From contig NC_019866.2 in NCBI RefSeq assembly GCF_002234675.1, positions 15,855,311 through 15,919,310 on the forward strand: 64,000 nucleotides of DNA. Direction: 5' to 3'. Shown here one piece after another: positions 51,189-62,994 of this stretch. The notes beneath the pieces are model-generated. The model worked only from the letters and a program-made list of their open reading frames with translations, was not told where the DNA came from and ran no database searches. The translations under genes were made by a program, and so were the position numbers. The DNA comes from Oryzias latipes. Its lineage: Eukaryota; Chordata; Actinopteri; Beloniformes; Adrianichthyidae. Within the stretch, counting starts at the first letter, position 1; each line of letters starts with the position of its first letter.

Positions 51189-52729
51189 GATGACGAACCT
51201 CAATGAAATTTATTTTTAAACGTATAGAGAAATGTCCGCGAGCTCTATTATTGAGTCAATAGTGTCCCAAATTTGTGACAGCTTTATCCCCATATAGTCC
51301 AACGTCGGCCCAATGAAGAACCGGCAGAGGAGCAGGAGATAGTCCGGCAGCTGCATCGCCTGACAGGTGCGTCTGTCTGTGACAGGTAAAAAACACTCCC
51401 ACACGAGACCGCGAGGCTTTTCAAGCTGGGGCCTATCTTAGGAAAATGAGTGTTGTGGACTCCTCCTTACTATCTTCGTCTAAACTACATTTTTAATCAT
51501 TAGCTGTTGGTGTCATACCTAAAAAAGCAATCCAACCTGTACTGCTCTACCTGTTCTTTGCACTAATGCTGCTTTTGGATCACGTGATGCAAAAGTAGAA
51601 TTGGACTTCCAGTGGAGAGTGAAAGTTATAAGATAAAGTTTGCAAGTTTTTTTTTGTTTTTTAATTAAACAATTTAACATAACAGAACGTGGCTTAACGT
51701 TCAGGGAATTAGCAGAACAATTACTAAATGCAGCCAGAAAGAACAAATTCACAACAACAGATAATGGTAATACCTAATAATGATAAGATAATATAGGATA
51801 ACATTTTATCTTAAATAACTTTTAGTCAAACTGTTAACGAATTAAAAAAAAGAAGAAAAATGCAAGGAAAAATTGTTTTGATAGTTCAAGTTCTGTCAAC
51901 TTATATATTTTTTGACACGAGTTTTGATATATTGTGTGCAAAACTCCACCCAATTAACAATACCAAAAAGTATGTGTATTTGCCCTACTTTTATTGTGAA
52001 ACCTTTAATTTATAAAAACAAGTCTACATATGATTGCCATAGTTTTGAAAATACTTTTTTCTTTTTCGGTCAAACTCTGTTTATAGTTGGATATGATCAA
52101 AGTTTTCGATCAAAAACAAACCCCAAAATTTGCGACTAAGTTGAAGAAATTGACTTTTTTTAAATAGACTAAAATCTGTATAATGTTAGTTTCCCTTTTT
52201 AATGTATTTGCTTTTTATATCAGGGAGTCCATATGTTTCCTTTCTTTAAGGCACATGTTGTAGCTGATTTTATTATAAAAAAACATTTCTTCCCTGCTTG
52301 AAGATTATTTTTCTTCTTATTTTTTTCTTTAGACTATATAGTTTCTCCTTAAATGAGCTACGGTTGCAGATATTTAGCGTCTTGTGAGTAATGGCTCCAA
52401 CCGACTATTCAAACATAATTAAAAAGTTAATAGCTTTTAGATTTATACAGCACTGTTGACACACAAGATAAAAGAACAGGTCTTTTCACCAAAAGCAGGG
52501 AAGACTAAAAAAACAGCCTCTGAGTTTTTGATGGGGATTTTCTATTTAAAACTTAAGACCGTAAACTTGGAAGCATTGATTCCTTAAACTTGATAATAAT
52601 TTACAGTGCAGTCGGGTTTGATGACTGCTGTGCAAGCTTTTTCTTGCACCTTAAATTAGGTCACATTTTTTAATGGGTGCAGTTTTGCAAGAATGCAACT
52701 CTACCAGTCCCTGTCAGTCATTTATTCAC

Positions 52730-52960
52730 CAAATCTCTATGAAATGAGTCCATCCAATTCCTGAACCTGCTGAGTCCCTTTCAGAGTCACAGGGTTGCTG
52801 GACCTTATCCCAGTTCCTGCTGGGTGAAGGTGGGCTACATCCTGGACAGGTTGCCGGTCTGTATTTTTGGACTGTGTCCAAAGAATATCCACAGATGCAT
52901 GGGGAGAGCATGCAAACTCCACATAGAAAGGTCCCTGCTGGGATTTAAAGCATCCTGCGA
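52730..52960 (-). repeat. Diverged tRNA-like SINE fragment
   Basis: Shares GCAAACTCCACATAGAAAGG, a CTGGACAGGTTGCCGGTCTG-like block and a GAGTCACAGGGTTGCTGG-like block with 8935-9285, same orientation. Confidence 0.6.
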
Positions 52961-52963
52961 AGT

Positions 52964-53425
52964 AGAGCTAGGCGATAGGGCCAAAAAAAAGGATCTCTTA
53001 TTTTTTTCATTCCAAATTTGATTTTCAATTTTAATCATTTTTTTTCTCTCTCTTACTTTCTATAACAAAAACGACAAATGATGAAATGTATTTAACAAAA
53101 ACTATTTTATTTTAACATCTCCTTTGAAAACTGGCATAAAGTTCGACTAAATACAAGCTGTAAAAATGTTTGCAGAACAATGCAGCAGACGTTTTGTGAG
53201 CTACAGCTAGCTTTGGCACCTTATAAAAGAGGAAAAAAAAATCTTATAAAGAGAAAAACTAGAAAACACTCGGCAGAACATTTTGGTTAGCATCAGCCGT
53301 GAAATGGATCTTGCTGCATGTGGTTTGATGCTCCACATTTGTAAAAACTCACAAAACCTCGGTGACCAAATTCCAATTTTTTGACTCACTAGCAAAGTTG
53401 GCTACTAAATTAAAAAAAAACTACC
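52964..53425. repeat. Dispersed repeat, 'AGAGCTGGGC' family, copy 2
   Basis: Aligns by eye along its length with 8177-8620. Starts AGAGCTAGGCGATAGGG and ends immediately before the LTR at 53426. Confidence 0.7.
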
Positions 53426-53705
53426 TGTCTTAAGAACAGGCAGATAGCTGGAGCCAAATGCAGCAGGTTCAGAGTCCACAAAACTAAATCAGGGTCAAGC
53501 AGGCAGTGATCGATAACAGGCCTGAGATCATCAGAGGAGAGACAGGGTAGTCAGGATTCAGGCGAGAGTCGGAGCAGGCGGCAGGCAAACAGAGCCAGGT
53601 CCAAGTATAACACTCGGTCACGAAGGCAGAGTGGCACAAACAATACTTTGCACTGAGCTTAAGTCAATGTAGTGCTCAGGTGTGCTGTGGCTGATGAATG
53701 ACTGA

Positions 53706-54764
53706 GGCTACGTTCAACCTGCAGGGCTTAATGCTCAATTCCGATTTTTTGAAAAAATTCGATTTTTTTGCAAGGCTGTTCACATTTCCAATTAAATGCA
53801 AACTTTTGTGATCTCCTGTGTGACCGTGAAATGACCCAGAAGTGACCCGCATGTGCAGAAGAGTACTCAACGGTGAACGACGTCACTCGTTTGCGGAAGT
53901 AGCTAATGTTAACAATGGATGTCAACAACAGTGTTGTCAACAGCGGAGCTTTTTTTGCATTATTAAATTCATTTTCACAAGTAGCCAGCACAATTACAAT
54001 CTTCTCATTTTAAGAAGGCAATGGAGCCAGGATCGTCTGTACCCACTGTTGTGGAATGGGGATGTGTATGTGCTGGGGCCGAGCGCGTGTGTGTAAGATA
54101 GAGGGGAGAGCGAGTGCAGTGCAGGAGGGAGTGAGAGGGGGCAGCGGAAGTGTGTTGGGGGCACACATTCATGTTGTTTGTTACTGAGGAAGAAGAACGG
54201 TAATAAAAGAAGGTTTCCCCCAGAATAAATGATATTGTCTCTTTATTAACCTGCCCTGGAGAATCTGAGGGTCCGAACGAGGAAGTGAACCCTGAAGGAG
54301 GATCCGCCTTTGGCCCTGGAGAAGGTCTCCACCGTGCTTGTGACCACGGTCGGAAAGGAAAATAAGTCATCCTGGGAAAGGTTCAACACCACGCTCGGCC
54401 ATTTCGCTGGAAATTTTTTCAAAAACCGCCCGGTTGCGATAACATCCCTTGAGTTTGGCCTGAATAGAGAGCTGTCACCCCAAATATTAATCAAATCGGT
54501 GACCTTGCTTCCCTTCCACTGACTGGTCTCAGCAGCATTGTCCACGTACGGGTCGGATACATGTGGCCTCGCCATTCAGACGGAGGTCACATTTCAAAAG
54601 ATAAATCCATTTCGGATTTAGGACCACATACCCAAGTGGCCTGGGTCACATTTAAAAAGATCCGATCTGTGTCGTTCAGACTGTCATGAAAAGATCTGAT
54701 ACAGGTCACATAGGGGCAAAAAAATCGGAATTGGGTCGTTTCCGCCTGCAGTGTGAACGTAGCC
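53706..54764 (-). mobile_element. PIF/Harbinger element inside the LTR
   Basis: Ends GGCTACGTTCAACCTGCAGG and ...CCTGCAGTGTGAACGTAGCC are inverted repeats flanked by TGA (53703-53705 and 54765-54767), a 3-bp duplication. The interior repeats TTCCGATTTTTTG-type sequence near both ends. An open frame on minus (54575-54246) resembles the Myb-like accessory protein of Harbinger elements. Confidence 0.75.
54246..54575 (-). pseudogene. Harbinger Myb/SANT-like accessory ORF fragment
   Basis: 109 codons; the start reads NAAETSQWKGSKVTDLINIW and then GDSS, which fits helix 1 of the Myb/SANT-like trihelix protein encoded by Harbinger elements (W...E...LI.IW.D). After about 40 residues the similarity stops, so it is a truncated or frame-shifted remnant. 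Confidence 0.5.
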
Positions 54765-54782
54765 TGAGAGTCAGGTGTGTGG

Positions 54783-55470
54783 TAGAGGGCTGCATTGGGT
54801 TGGGTCCCGCCGGGTCCCGCGGGACCCAACCCAAATCTCGCGGGATTGGGCGGTTTGAATTGTGCTGCGGGCGGGAGCGGGCGGCAAAAAATAAACCCCG
54901 CGGGATCAGTGCTGCCATGAATATCTCATGAATATATATTAGCGGACTACGTTAGGCTGTGCGGCTGTTGGATTCTTAGGTACTGAAGCTCCGTGAAGGC
55001 ATCAGGTAGAGACACCCAATGGCCTCTGTCATCTAACCTGTTGTTGGGGGTGCGCCCCGCCCCGCCTCTTACTAAGAGCGCGCTTCAGGCCGTCTGTCTG
55101 CGCGCGCACACACGCACACTTTTAACCGAACAGGATTTGTGAAAATATATTTAATAATTAAGTTGCACATTACACAAAAGAGGAATGCATCAAAAGATGA
55201 GGCTGGAGGAGGGACATGAATCTCTTTAGTAATAATATCAATACAAATACGTGTTTTTTTCCTGCGGGACGGGAGACGATACAAAATCAATGCATCTCTA
55301 TTACTGTGCGGGACTAAATTCTATGAGTTTTGCGGGTGCGGGCGGGAGTGGACATACATATTGCGGGAGCGGGCGGGAGTGTAACGCATACGTTGCGGGA
55401 GCGGGCGGGATTGGTCAAAAATTCAGCGGGCGGGAGCGGGATGAAGAAAATAGTCCCGCGCAGGGCTCTA
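54783..55470. mobile_element. GC-rich hAT element with perfect 8-bp target duplication
   Basis: 688 bp; left end TAGAGGGCTGCA, right end GCGCAGGGCTCTA (inverted). Flanked by perfect GTGTGTGG duplications (54775-54782 and 55471-55478). The two flanks contain many GCGGGAGCGGGCGGGA-type units around an AT-rich core. No transposase frame recognised. Confidence 0.85.
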
Positions 55471-55584
55471 GTGTGTGGCATCCAGGAAGTGTGAGCTGGG
55501 GTTGCTGGGAGATGTAGTGTGGTTGAAACTCTGGAGATGGTTCCCGCCGGTGACCAAAGGGCGAGACAGAGCTCTGACTTGACA

Positions 55585-55760
55585 GGTGATATGGCGAAAA
55601 AATAAAATCTCTTTTTTTTAAATTCCAAATTCGATATTTTGATTTTAATTGTTTATTTTTACTTTCTCTAACAAAAATTACAAATAATGGAATATATTTA
55701 ACACATATTATTTTATATTCAAAGTCTTCTTTGGAAATTGGCTCTAACACCAATAATTTT
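55585..55760. repeat. Dispersed repeat, 'AGAGCTGGGC' family, partial copy 3
   Basis: GGTGATATGGCGAAAAAATA followed by ATTCCAAATTCGAT and TAACAAAAATTACAAATAAT matches the first 180 bp of 8177-8620. It starts where the LTR ends. Confidence 0.65.
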
Positions 55761-56960
55761 ATATTTATTTTCTGCTGACATAAATTAAAACGTCAGATAG
55801 AACAAAAGCAGTTATTATTATTATTTTGAGGTGCCTTTACTTATTTAACTAACCCTTCAACACCGTAGCTTAAGCTCCAGTGTTTACATTCTTTCAAAGA
55901 GTGCGCAAAGCAGTAGTCAAATCAAAAGGTGGCTACTATGAAGAACCTAAAATATGACATATTTTCAGCTGTTTCACACTTTTTTATGTATATAATGCCA
56001 CATGTTTTAATTCATAGTTTTGATGCCTTCAGTGTGACTCTACAATTGTCATAGTCATGAAAATAAAGAAATCTCTTTGAATGAGAAGGTGTGTCCAAAC
56101 TTTTGGTCTTACTGTACATTCAAAGTCCCCAACACACCCAATGCTTCCCCATACAATTCAGACTTAGAAATAGACCACAAAAATGACAAATTTTCCACAT
56201 GTACATAGACCAATAATCATATTTCTACAATTATTCTTAAATTATTTTCTACGGAGAAATGCTTTTGTGTTCAATTCCTGTTTAAATAAAGAATTGAAAA
56301 AAAAAAGGATTTGGATTCTATTGATTTATACAGATGCGAGGTTATGACTTGGGAACTTATATTATGACCTAAAAAGCCTTGTTACAGTGTGTTCAGGTGC
56401 TCCTCAGGCTCGTTCTTGTCTCACTTCAGTGAAATGCTCAAACCTGCCGTAGGCCTGCTGAGGAAACTGGTTTAGCCTTTTTGTTTTATCACACGTCTGT
56501 AAATAGAACAGCTCTTACACCTTCCCTCGCTATTCGCTTCTTTTACTGTTAGTCTCATTTGTGCACCAGACACACATTTCCTCTTTCATCCATTTATCAG
56601 TGTCCTGGTTCTTCTAGTTGTCTCGACTTGTTTATTTTATTGTTTGTTTTTCTCCTTTGATCCTCTAATAGCCACTTTTTAATTTGACTTTTTTAAATTC
56701 TGTCTTTATTTCTTTCTGTGACTCATATGTGACTTCTGTCAGTGGATTTTTCAAATTACAGCGTTTTTTGTTTTTTTTCCTCTTCCTTCGATTTACTCCG
56801 TGACATAAATATTTCTTACCATTCAGTGACTCAGCAGACTGAACAGATCAGAGGAAAACAGCAGCTATAAAACAGATCGTAAAGCAGGACAGTGTTTGGT
56901 TCTCCTTCCTTGTCACTGGAGAGCCACAGGGCCCTCTGTTGGGAGGCTCAAAGAAGTAGT

Positions 56961-57300
56961 TGTCAGAAGTCAGAACTCTGTTTCCCCCTCTCGTCATTCA
57001 ATCAACCACAGCACAATTAAGCTCTGCACTGGGCTGAGCTCAGTGCAAAGTATTGTTTGTGTCATTCTGCCCTCCTTACTGAGCATTATATTTGAACCTG
57101 ATCTTCTGTCTTCTGACCCTGACCATGTTTGCCTGCCGCCTGCCCCGACTCTCGTCTGGATTTTGACTATCCTGTCTTTCCTCTGATGATTTTATGCCTG
57201 TCATCCCTGCCTGCCTGACCCTGATTTAGCTTTGAAGACTTTTAGCTGAGCTAATAAACCTGCTGCATTTGGATCCAACCATCTGCCTGTTCTTATGACA
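56961..57300 (+). mobile_element. Gypsy-type LTR, second copy
   Basis: 340 bp, TGTCAGAAGTCAGAACTCTG ... TTCTTATGACA. An AATAAA (57252-57257) lies before CCTGCTGCATTTGG. It is the inverted relative of 53426-55584. Downstream RT debris in the same orientation suggests this was a 5' LTR. Confidence 0.75.
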
Positions 57301-57559
57301 CGTGTAAACGTTCAAAGAGTTAAGGTAGTTCGAAGAGCGTGTGTTATTTCTTGTTGATGGTGACATCTCCAATATTAACACTCTACCACTAGAGATGTCA
57401 CTGGCACCTCTTAGAACTGCCAAAACTCTTTGGCCGTTTATGCATCAATGTGAACACAGTGATTGGATGTGGAGAAATGTGGTTTTCAAATCTGTTGGTG
57501 CTGTTTCCCAGAGCACTTCAGGACTGCAAATGAAAATTTCAAATGCTGCAACGCTTCAT

Positions 57560-57690
57560 TGTCGTTTCCATCGACGACATCCTGGTTTACTATGACGCGT
57601 TTGAGGAGCATGTTGCGCATGTCAGGCAGGTGTTACAGTGGCTGATCCAACATCATCTGTATGTCAAAGGGGAGAAATGCGAGTGGGGCA
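57560..57690 (+). pseudogene. Ty3/gypsy reverse-transcriptase fragment
   Basis: Conceptual translation [39 protein letters not shown] and KCEW matches the palm segment around the catalytic YxDDILV motif of Ty3/gypsy reverse transcriptases, with Ser at the usual Tyr. About 43 codons survive, without flanking domains. Confidence 0.85.
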
Positions 57691-59618
57691 TAATGCATTG
57701 TGGGTAGTAGTGTTTTGTTGTTTCCTTCTGTCAACGGTATTAGCTGTTTTCTGGTTGTTGACGTTTTTGTTGGTCTTGATTGTAGCTCTGTTTAGTGTTG
57801 TGGTTGCAATATTTGTTTGTTGTTGTAATTATCACCACAGATAAGTTGGTTCCTCACAGAAATGAGATCGCTGTCAGGAAAAAATAAGGTGTTTATGCAT
57901 TATTTTTGGTACTTTCTACCAAAAATAATGGACTTTTCCAGTCCAAACAGAGGTCATGCAGCATTTGGGACATGGATCAACTGAAAACATGTTACTTGCA
58001 AGAGCCGCACTAACTAGTCAGTTGTGCTCTTCTCTAGCTCATATCGCATTTGACCAGCCTCTGCTGCCAGTAAAATAGTCTGATCCTGGTTCCTGAATCC
58101 AAAAGTTCGCTCCTGTGCTTCACTCATCGTCTGAACATCAGTTACTCTGATTACTTCCAGCCATCCTGTTGAATCCAAAATTGCATGGATCGTCACACTC
58201 TCGTCCTCATCCTGTCATTGCCTCATCTCAGGTTCCTCACCCTTCCAGATTCCAGTTCGCAAGCCCGCAACCCCCTATTGAAATTTAAGAGTGGAGATCG
58301 TCTCCCGGGTTTTCGGGTGGTTCCCGCTCAGCTTCATCATGACTTGCCCCTGCACCCCGCTCTCTGACTGCTGACGTCCTCTCTTGACTCGGCGGCAAAG
58401 CTACCAAGTCCTGCTCCCTCTGCTGGAAGGAGGTGTCATGTTTCTTCACATCTGCTGCTCCAAACCAAGATTTAGACATAATTGACTGTTCTCTTTCACT
58501 CTTGGTTTCGCTTCTCTTGGCCGTCCTCAACACACACTGACAAATCCAACTATTTATATAAGAACTTAGTAACTTTACTTCTGAGGATAAACTAATGCAA
58601 AATAGCAGTTATGTCCAAGATTCATGTTCAAAGAGGTAAATGTAGAACTTTATTGGAATGATTTGTCATTACAGGTAATGGAAGACCAATGAAGGTTAAC
58701 TATAAATTACAATTTTTTTTCAGTTCTCAATATTTCTTGCAACAAAAAAATCTACTATAGTTTTATGTATATACTTGCAGTAAAAGTTTTTTCTTTATCT
58801 TACAAGAATTAGAATAACTCACACGAATTAGAATAAATACATGAAAAACATGTACAAAGGCTTCAGAAGTTCAGAAGTTCAGAAGAGTTAAGCGTCCCAC
58901 TTTCCAGGCAGAGTTCTTTATTTTATTTTGAACACTCAACTCAGTGAGTGCTGCAGGACAGCCATATCCTTGAATAGTCCACAAAAAAGTATTCTGTAGC
59001 AAAGAAAAACACAGAAAATATTCACACTTGTAGTTATACCTTCACTCTTGAAGTAGCACGCATGTTTGTAAAGTTCACTACTGTACACTACATACAAACA
59101 CCTTAAGTCACATGGCCAAACCAGCCAAAAAGGATGCTCTGCCACTGTCTTCTGTGTTTGACCTCATAACACATCCCACCCCTGTTGGGTCTGCTTGTGG
59201 GAAATTCTGGAGCATTGGGGACAGCTCTGCCCTGCTATGCCCTTCATCCAGAAAACGGCCATTAGCCACTTTTTTCCTTTTTTATCAAGTTGACGTTTGT
59301 GTTGGCTAGTTTTAGCCCGCTGGAGTGTTGATAAGCTGTAAAAACTATCATGGCTGCAAAAATGTGTTTGAACATATGATACTTCCACAGTGTAAAGGTC
59401 CTTGTGTGAATTTTTTACTTCTAAAAGGCTGCTTTAAAGGACCTGCTGTTGAAACTGTAAAAGCTGATTGGACTAGGTGTTTTCATTGGCGGGTCACAGA
59501 GAGATGGGAGGGGTCACTTCAGATGTGGCTTGTGTGCTCCAGAAGCAAACGGGCAAGTGCAGAGCAGGGGACAGATGCACGTTGATGTAAAAAGGGTCAG
59601 GATTATATATGGGCGAGG

Positions 59619-59807
59619 TTATTGGCCGGGTTGGAAAATGGTTTGAACATATTCCGGGGGGAAGTAGCCCACACGTCCGTGACATCGGCCCCTCCAGCGT
59701 ACAGAATCCGAGTAGTCAATGAGTTCGATGACGTCACCACGCAGGAAGCGCAGCTGGGAGGGGTGGTGCGGGTTGAAGTCAAAGAGAGCGCGGGCATGAT
59801 GTGGACG
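59619..59807 (-). CDS. grap: GRAP-like adaptor, terminal coding exon (C-terminal SH3 domain)
   Basis: On minus, acceptor TTTCCCTCAG ends at 59808 and 62 codons run to TAA at 59621-59619. The translation starts RPHHARALFDFNPHHPSQLR, continues FLRGDVIELIDYSDSVRWRG and RCHGRVGYFPPEYVQTI, and ends FQPGQ. This is an SH3 domain: ALFDF, the acidic RGD.IEL segment, the W of the WRGR motif, GYFP and the P.YV motif. PSQL.F.RGD.IE and WRGR..GRVG.FP..YVQ match the C-terminal SH3 of GRAP better than GRB2 or GRAP2. GRAP links tyrosine-kinase receptors to Ras in lymphocytes. The first W of the usual WW pair is Arg here. Upstream exons (N-SH3, SH2) were not found to 64000. Human GRAP lies next to FAM83G. Confidence 0.88.
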   Translation of the reverse strand, partial: RPHHARALFDFNPHHPSQLRFLRGDVIELIDYSDSVRWRGRCHGRVGYFPPEYVQTIFQPGQ

Positions 59808-60054
59808 CTGAGGGAAAAAAGAAAGAAGATGGGGAGAGATGACGAAAGAGTTATTGACAAAAATAACATAATAGTTTCTTACTCATTTTTATGGGCAGCA
59901 GAACTCTTTTCAAAAGCGTTTTTAGGAAGGCCTAGCTTCAAAAGTATGTGATGACTTGTAAAAGCTGAATGTACAGAAGCCATAAAAGACATTACATTAC
60001 GTGTAGATTTATCATGGTAAAAGTAAAGAATAAAAAACAAAGATATATTTCTTA

Positions 60055-60295
60055 TGGGGCTGCCGTGGTGCAGTGGTAGGGCGGTCGACCCCTGATCGGA
60101 ATATTGCAGGTTCAATTCCCACCTTGCCAGATCATGTGTCGAAGTGTCCTTGGGCAAGACACTGAACCCTACCTTGCCTGTGGTGGAAGGTTGCCAGCAG
60201 TGGCAGTGTGTGAATGTGTTAATGGGACTGTTACTGTAAAGCGCTTTTGGCCTTCTAGGAAGATAGAAAAGCGCTATATAAGTTTACACCATTTG
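60055..60295 (+). mobile_element. tRNA-derived SINE
   Basis: Head GGGGCTGCCGTGGTGCAGTG with box A GTGGTGCAGTGGTAGGGC and box B GGTTCAATTCC, then GTGTCGAAGTGTCCTTGGGC and AAAAGCGCTATATAAG. A widespread fish SINE; not a tRNA gene. Confidence 0.8.
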
Positions 60296-60429
60296 CCATT
60301 TCGTTTAACGAGCGTTTCTTTCCAACATACACACAACAGAATACACAACAGACTTGTGTATTCAATTGTTTAACAACTATTTTGACTTATGGGGAGCTTG
60401 GTTTTGCCGCTATCATTTGGGCGAGTTAA

Positions 60430-61065
60430 AATCCGACTCTAATTATCTTTTGATCTATTCTAAAAGTGTTCCCAGTGGTCCATTAATTATGATTATGCCG
60501 TTTTTAGCCAAAAATCAAAAAAGTATATCCTAAAAAACGATGTCGTTTAATATGACATCTTTTCTGCAGAATGGCAGTAGTTCATTAGAAGTTAGCCTCT
60601 GAGTTGTGGGCAGGACCATTGCTGGTCACATGGTTTTGTTCACAAGCTTTGGTCTGTAACAGAATAGTCCATTTGATGCCAGTCTGAAAGCAGACCAAAC
60701 CCAAGGGTCGGGACTCGACCCAGAACAAAGGATTTTTCCATACAGCCCCTCACACACCAAACCTAACATCAACGGTGCAACAAAAATGGCGAGAAATCCA
60801 GCTATGCAGTTTTAAGCCAGATATAAGCCTGGACAAGAAAAACAAAGGTATATGGATCTTGTCGTCTACAAGTAGATGCATCAGAATGTAGAGTAAGAGT
60901 GAGCTTTTTTTCTCATCTGCTCCTGATTCACAACGATTTGAATAAAGAAATACTTAGAAATGCAATTTTAAGTTTAATTTTTCTTTATCTGTCCACCATC
61001 ATCAGAAAAATGCCACAAGAACTTGTTAAAAACACCAAAAACACCATTTCTATCGGAGTGAGTCT
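60430..61065. mobile_element. TTAA MITE, 'AGACCCACTCC' family, long copy
   Basis: 636 bp with TTAA at 60426-60429 and 61066-61069. Ends AATCCGACTCTAATTATC and ATCGGAGTGAGTCT. Contains the family's GATTATGCCGTTTTTAGCC, CAACAAAAATGGCGAG and CATCATCAGAAAAATGCC blocks. Confidence 0.8.
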
Positions 61066-62994
61066 TTAAATTGAATACAGACGTTTATGCAAAAAAAAAA
61101 ACGATTAAAGGCTCCAAGGAGGAGTTTACTTAACTTCGATAGTTACAGCAAAAACACATTTGAGTCTAAGCTGTTTTTCTGTTTTATATGATTTAAATGA
61201 CAATATTAATGGTCATAATCATCATCGCGCTCACGTTCTATCCACAGATATGCCCTCACGTCACCTCCTCTGTAATTTTACTGCCAATAGTTTCAAAACA
61301 TAGGGGAATTATTACCTTTTCATGTCTACGTGTTAACCTTAATTTTTTTTTCTGCGTTAATTTAAATCGCCCTTTCATGAAGGCTGACACGGAAAAGCGG
61401 CAGTATTTATATAGGTGGGCGGGGTCACAGTAACAGCGCTGCGTGATTGGTCTCTTTCCTCATTGTGAGGAAAAAATAAAAACAGACAACACATAAAGTT
61501 CTTATTGTTGTCACGCACCCGCTTACCGCTGTCTTTTCCCCTGATCTAAACTGTCTGTTGAATTCATTCCTTTTAAATGATGTTTCTAATCTGTCCCCCT
61601 TTGTTTTCTCCTGAGTTCAATGGTTTTCTTCTCTCCTAAGCCGGCTTCATCTGATCTGTGCTGACCGGCGTAGAAGAAGCAGTTTAAGACCGGCGGCGGG
61701 GGGGGGTCTATTTTAAGGGGCAGCGTCTTGAACCTATCCAACCCCTTAGCTTTCATCAGCCGTCCCGCAGAGGAAAGTGTGTGTGATGTGAGCAGCAGGC
61801 ATGCTGGGACATAGAGATGCAAAAATGATTTTCATATCGTGCAATCTAAATATCCTACGCAAGGTTGAACCCCTCTAACAAGCCCTAATGCACAAGATGA
61901 TGGCACACATTCTGGCATAGGGATACATGGAAAAACGTGCACACATAATCAGGAGAAGGATGAAGAGACACAGCTTTGCAGAGTCATAACATCCTCCCAG
62001 CATTCCACTCTATCGCACACAGATCTCATCTAGACTTTTAGATTCTACAACACGCAAGTTAATACTCCTTGGATGTGAGCAAGTGTGTTAGTTGGCATGC
62101 AAAGCCTTGTGTATTCATGCATTAGTAAGTGATTACGCTGGAAGGAACCATTCATTTTTTTGTGGGCAGAGAAACATTCATTTAAAAAAGGAGAAGTAGG
62201 GTCCATCTATTTTGGCATCCTCTCCAGCGCTCAGTCCAACTCAGAGAAGAATCTGTAACGTCAGTGGACTGCAAGATTTGTTTTAAATTTGCCCCCTCAT
62301 GCAAACATCCTTTACAGTTGAGGAATAGTGCCTGCATGACGTGGTGCCATAGAGAGGTTCGAGTTCTGCACGGACAGAAGTTGAAGAGAAGACGGATTTG
62401 TGGCACAAGGACAGAGGGAAATTAGACATGTCTATGGGGAAGGACAGAGAAAAAAGAAGAACTGAATTATTTTCCTTTCTGCCGTGCAGAGATAAGAAGC
62501 CATCTAGAGGCGTGTAATGAGCTGAAGTGGAAAGCCAAAGCAACACAGGCGGAGCTTCACAAAAAAACATTGTTAAACCCTTCATAGATCCACGTTTGTG
62601 AAAGTAAGACACAAAGTAAACAAAAAGAAACATTTCCCCTTTATTCAAATGTCTACTGTATATTTTTCATTGATTAAAAATGACGTACTATAAGGTGCAC
62701 TTAAAATCCTTAATTTTTTTCAACAAACAACAGATCGCCTTCTATTTGGATTAACTGTGGTTGTGGTTTCTGATGTTGAAGCCATGTTGAGAGGTGCACA
62801 GCGCTCTGTCAAATTGTCGGTCTGTTTTTTTGATGTTGCAAACAAGATTGTGTTATTGTAAATAAGCTTACATGGCTAACCCATGTTTCCCCAGGAATGT
62901 GTAGAGATGTTGGGCTATGTGTTTTAACGTGTGACTAACATTGTTGAGAGATAGCTTAGTCAAAATAAACCTTTAAGCGGGATCAGTCTGGTTT

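Larger units (their letters stand above)
53426..55584 (-). mobile_element. Gypsy-type solo LTR split by two DNA transposons
   Basis: LTR sequence occupies 53426-53705, a short piece at 54765-54782 and 55471-55584. Read on the minus strand it starts TGTCAAGTCAGAGCTCTG, passes GCTCAGTGCAAAGTATTGTT and CCTGCTGCATTTGG, and ends TTCTTAAGACA; it aligns with the LTR at 56961-57300. A Harbinger element (53706-54764) and a hAT element (54783-55470) are inserted in it. Confidence 0.8.
51189..59618. other. fam83g-grap spacer (8.4 kb)
   Basis: Upstream region of fam83g and downstream region of grap (both minus). 51189-51430 should hold the fam83g 5' UTR and promoter; no TATA box or clear initiator was identified. 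51430-52730 is AT-rich with nothing recognised. 52730-57690 is repeat-dense and listed separately. At 57690-59618 only unassigned sequence is seen, some of it possibly gypsy debris near 58010-58450. Confidence 0.5.

Noticed and set aside
54783-55470. CpG island promoter
   Set aside because: The GC-richness is fully inside a transposon with an 8-bp target duplication; no exon follows.
59622-59951. Plus-strand frame of 109 codons
   Set aside because: It overlaps the SH3 exon on the opposite strand; only the minus-strand frame ending at 59619 gives a recognisable domain with a matching splice acceptor.
61384-61440. TATA-like sequence followed by a GC box and a reversed CCAAT box
   Set aside because: It is on the plus strand, while the only nearby gene (grap) is on minus, and no coding sequence follows; the evidence is too weak for a promoter call.
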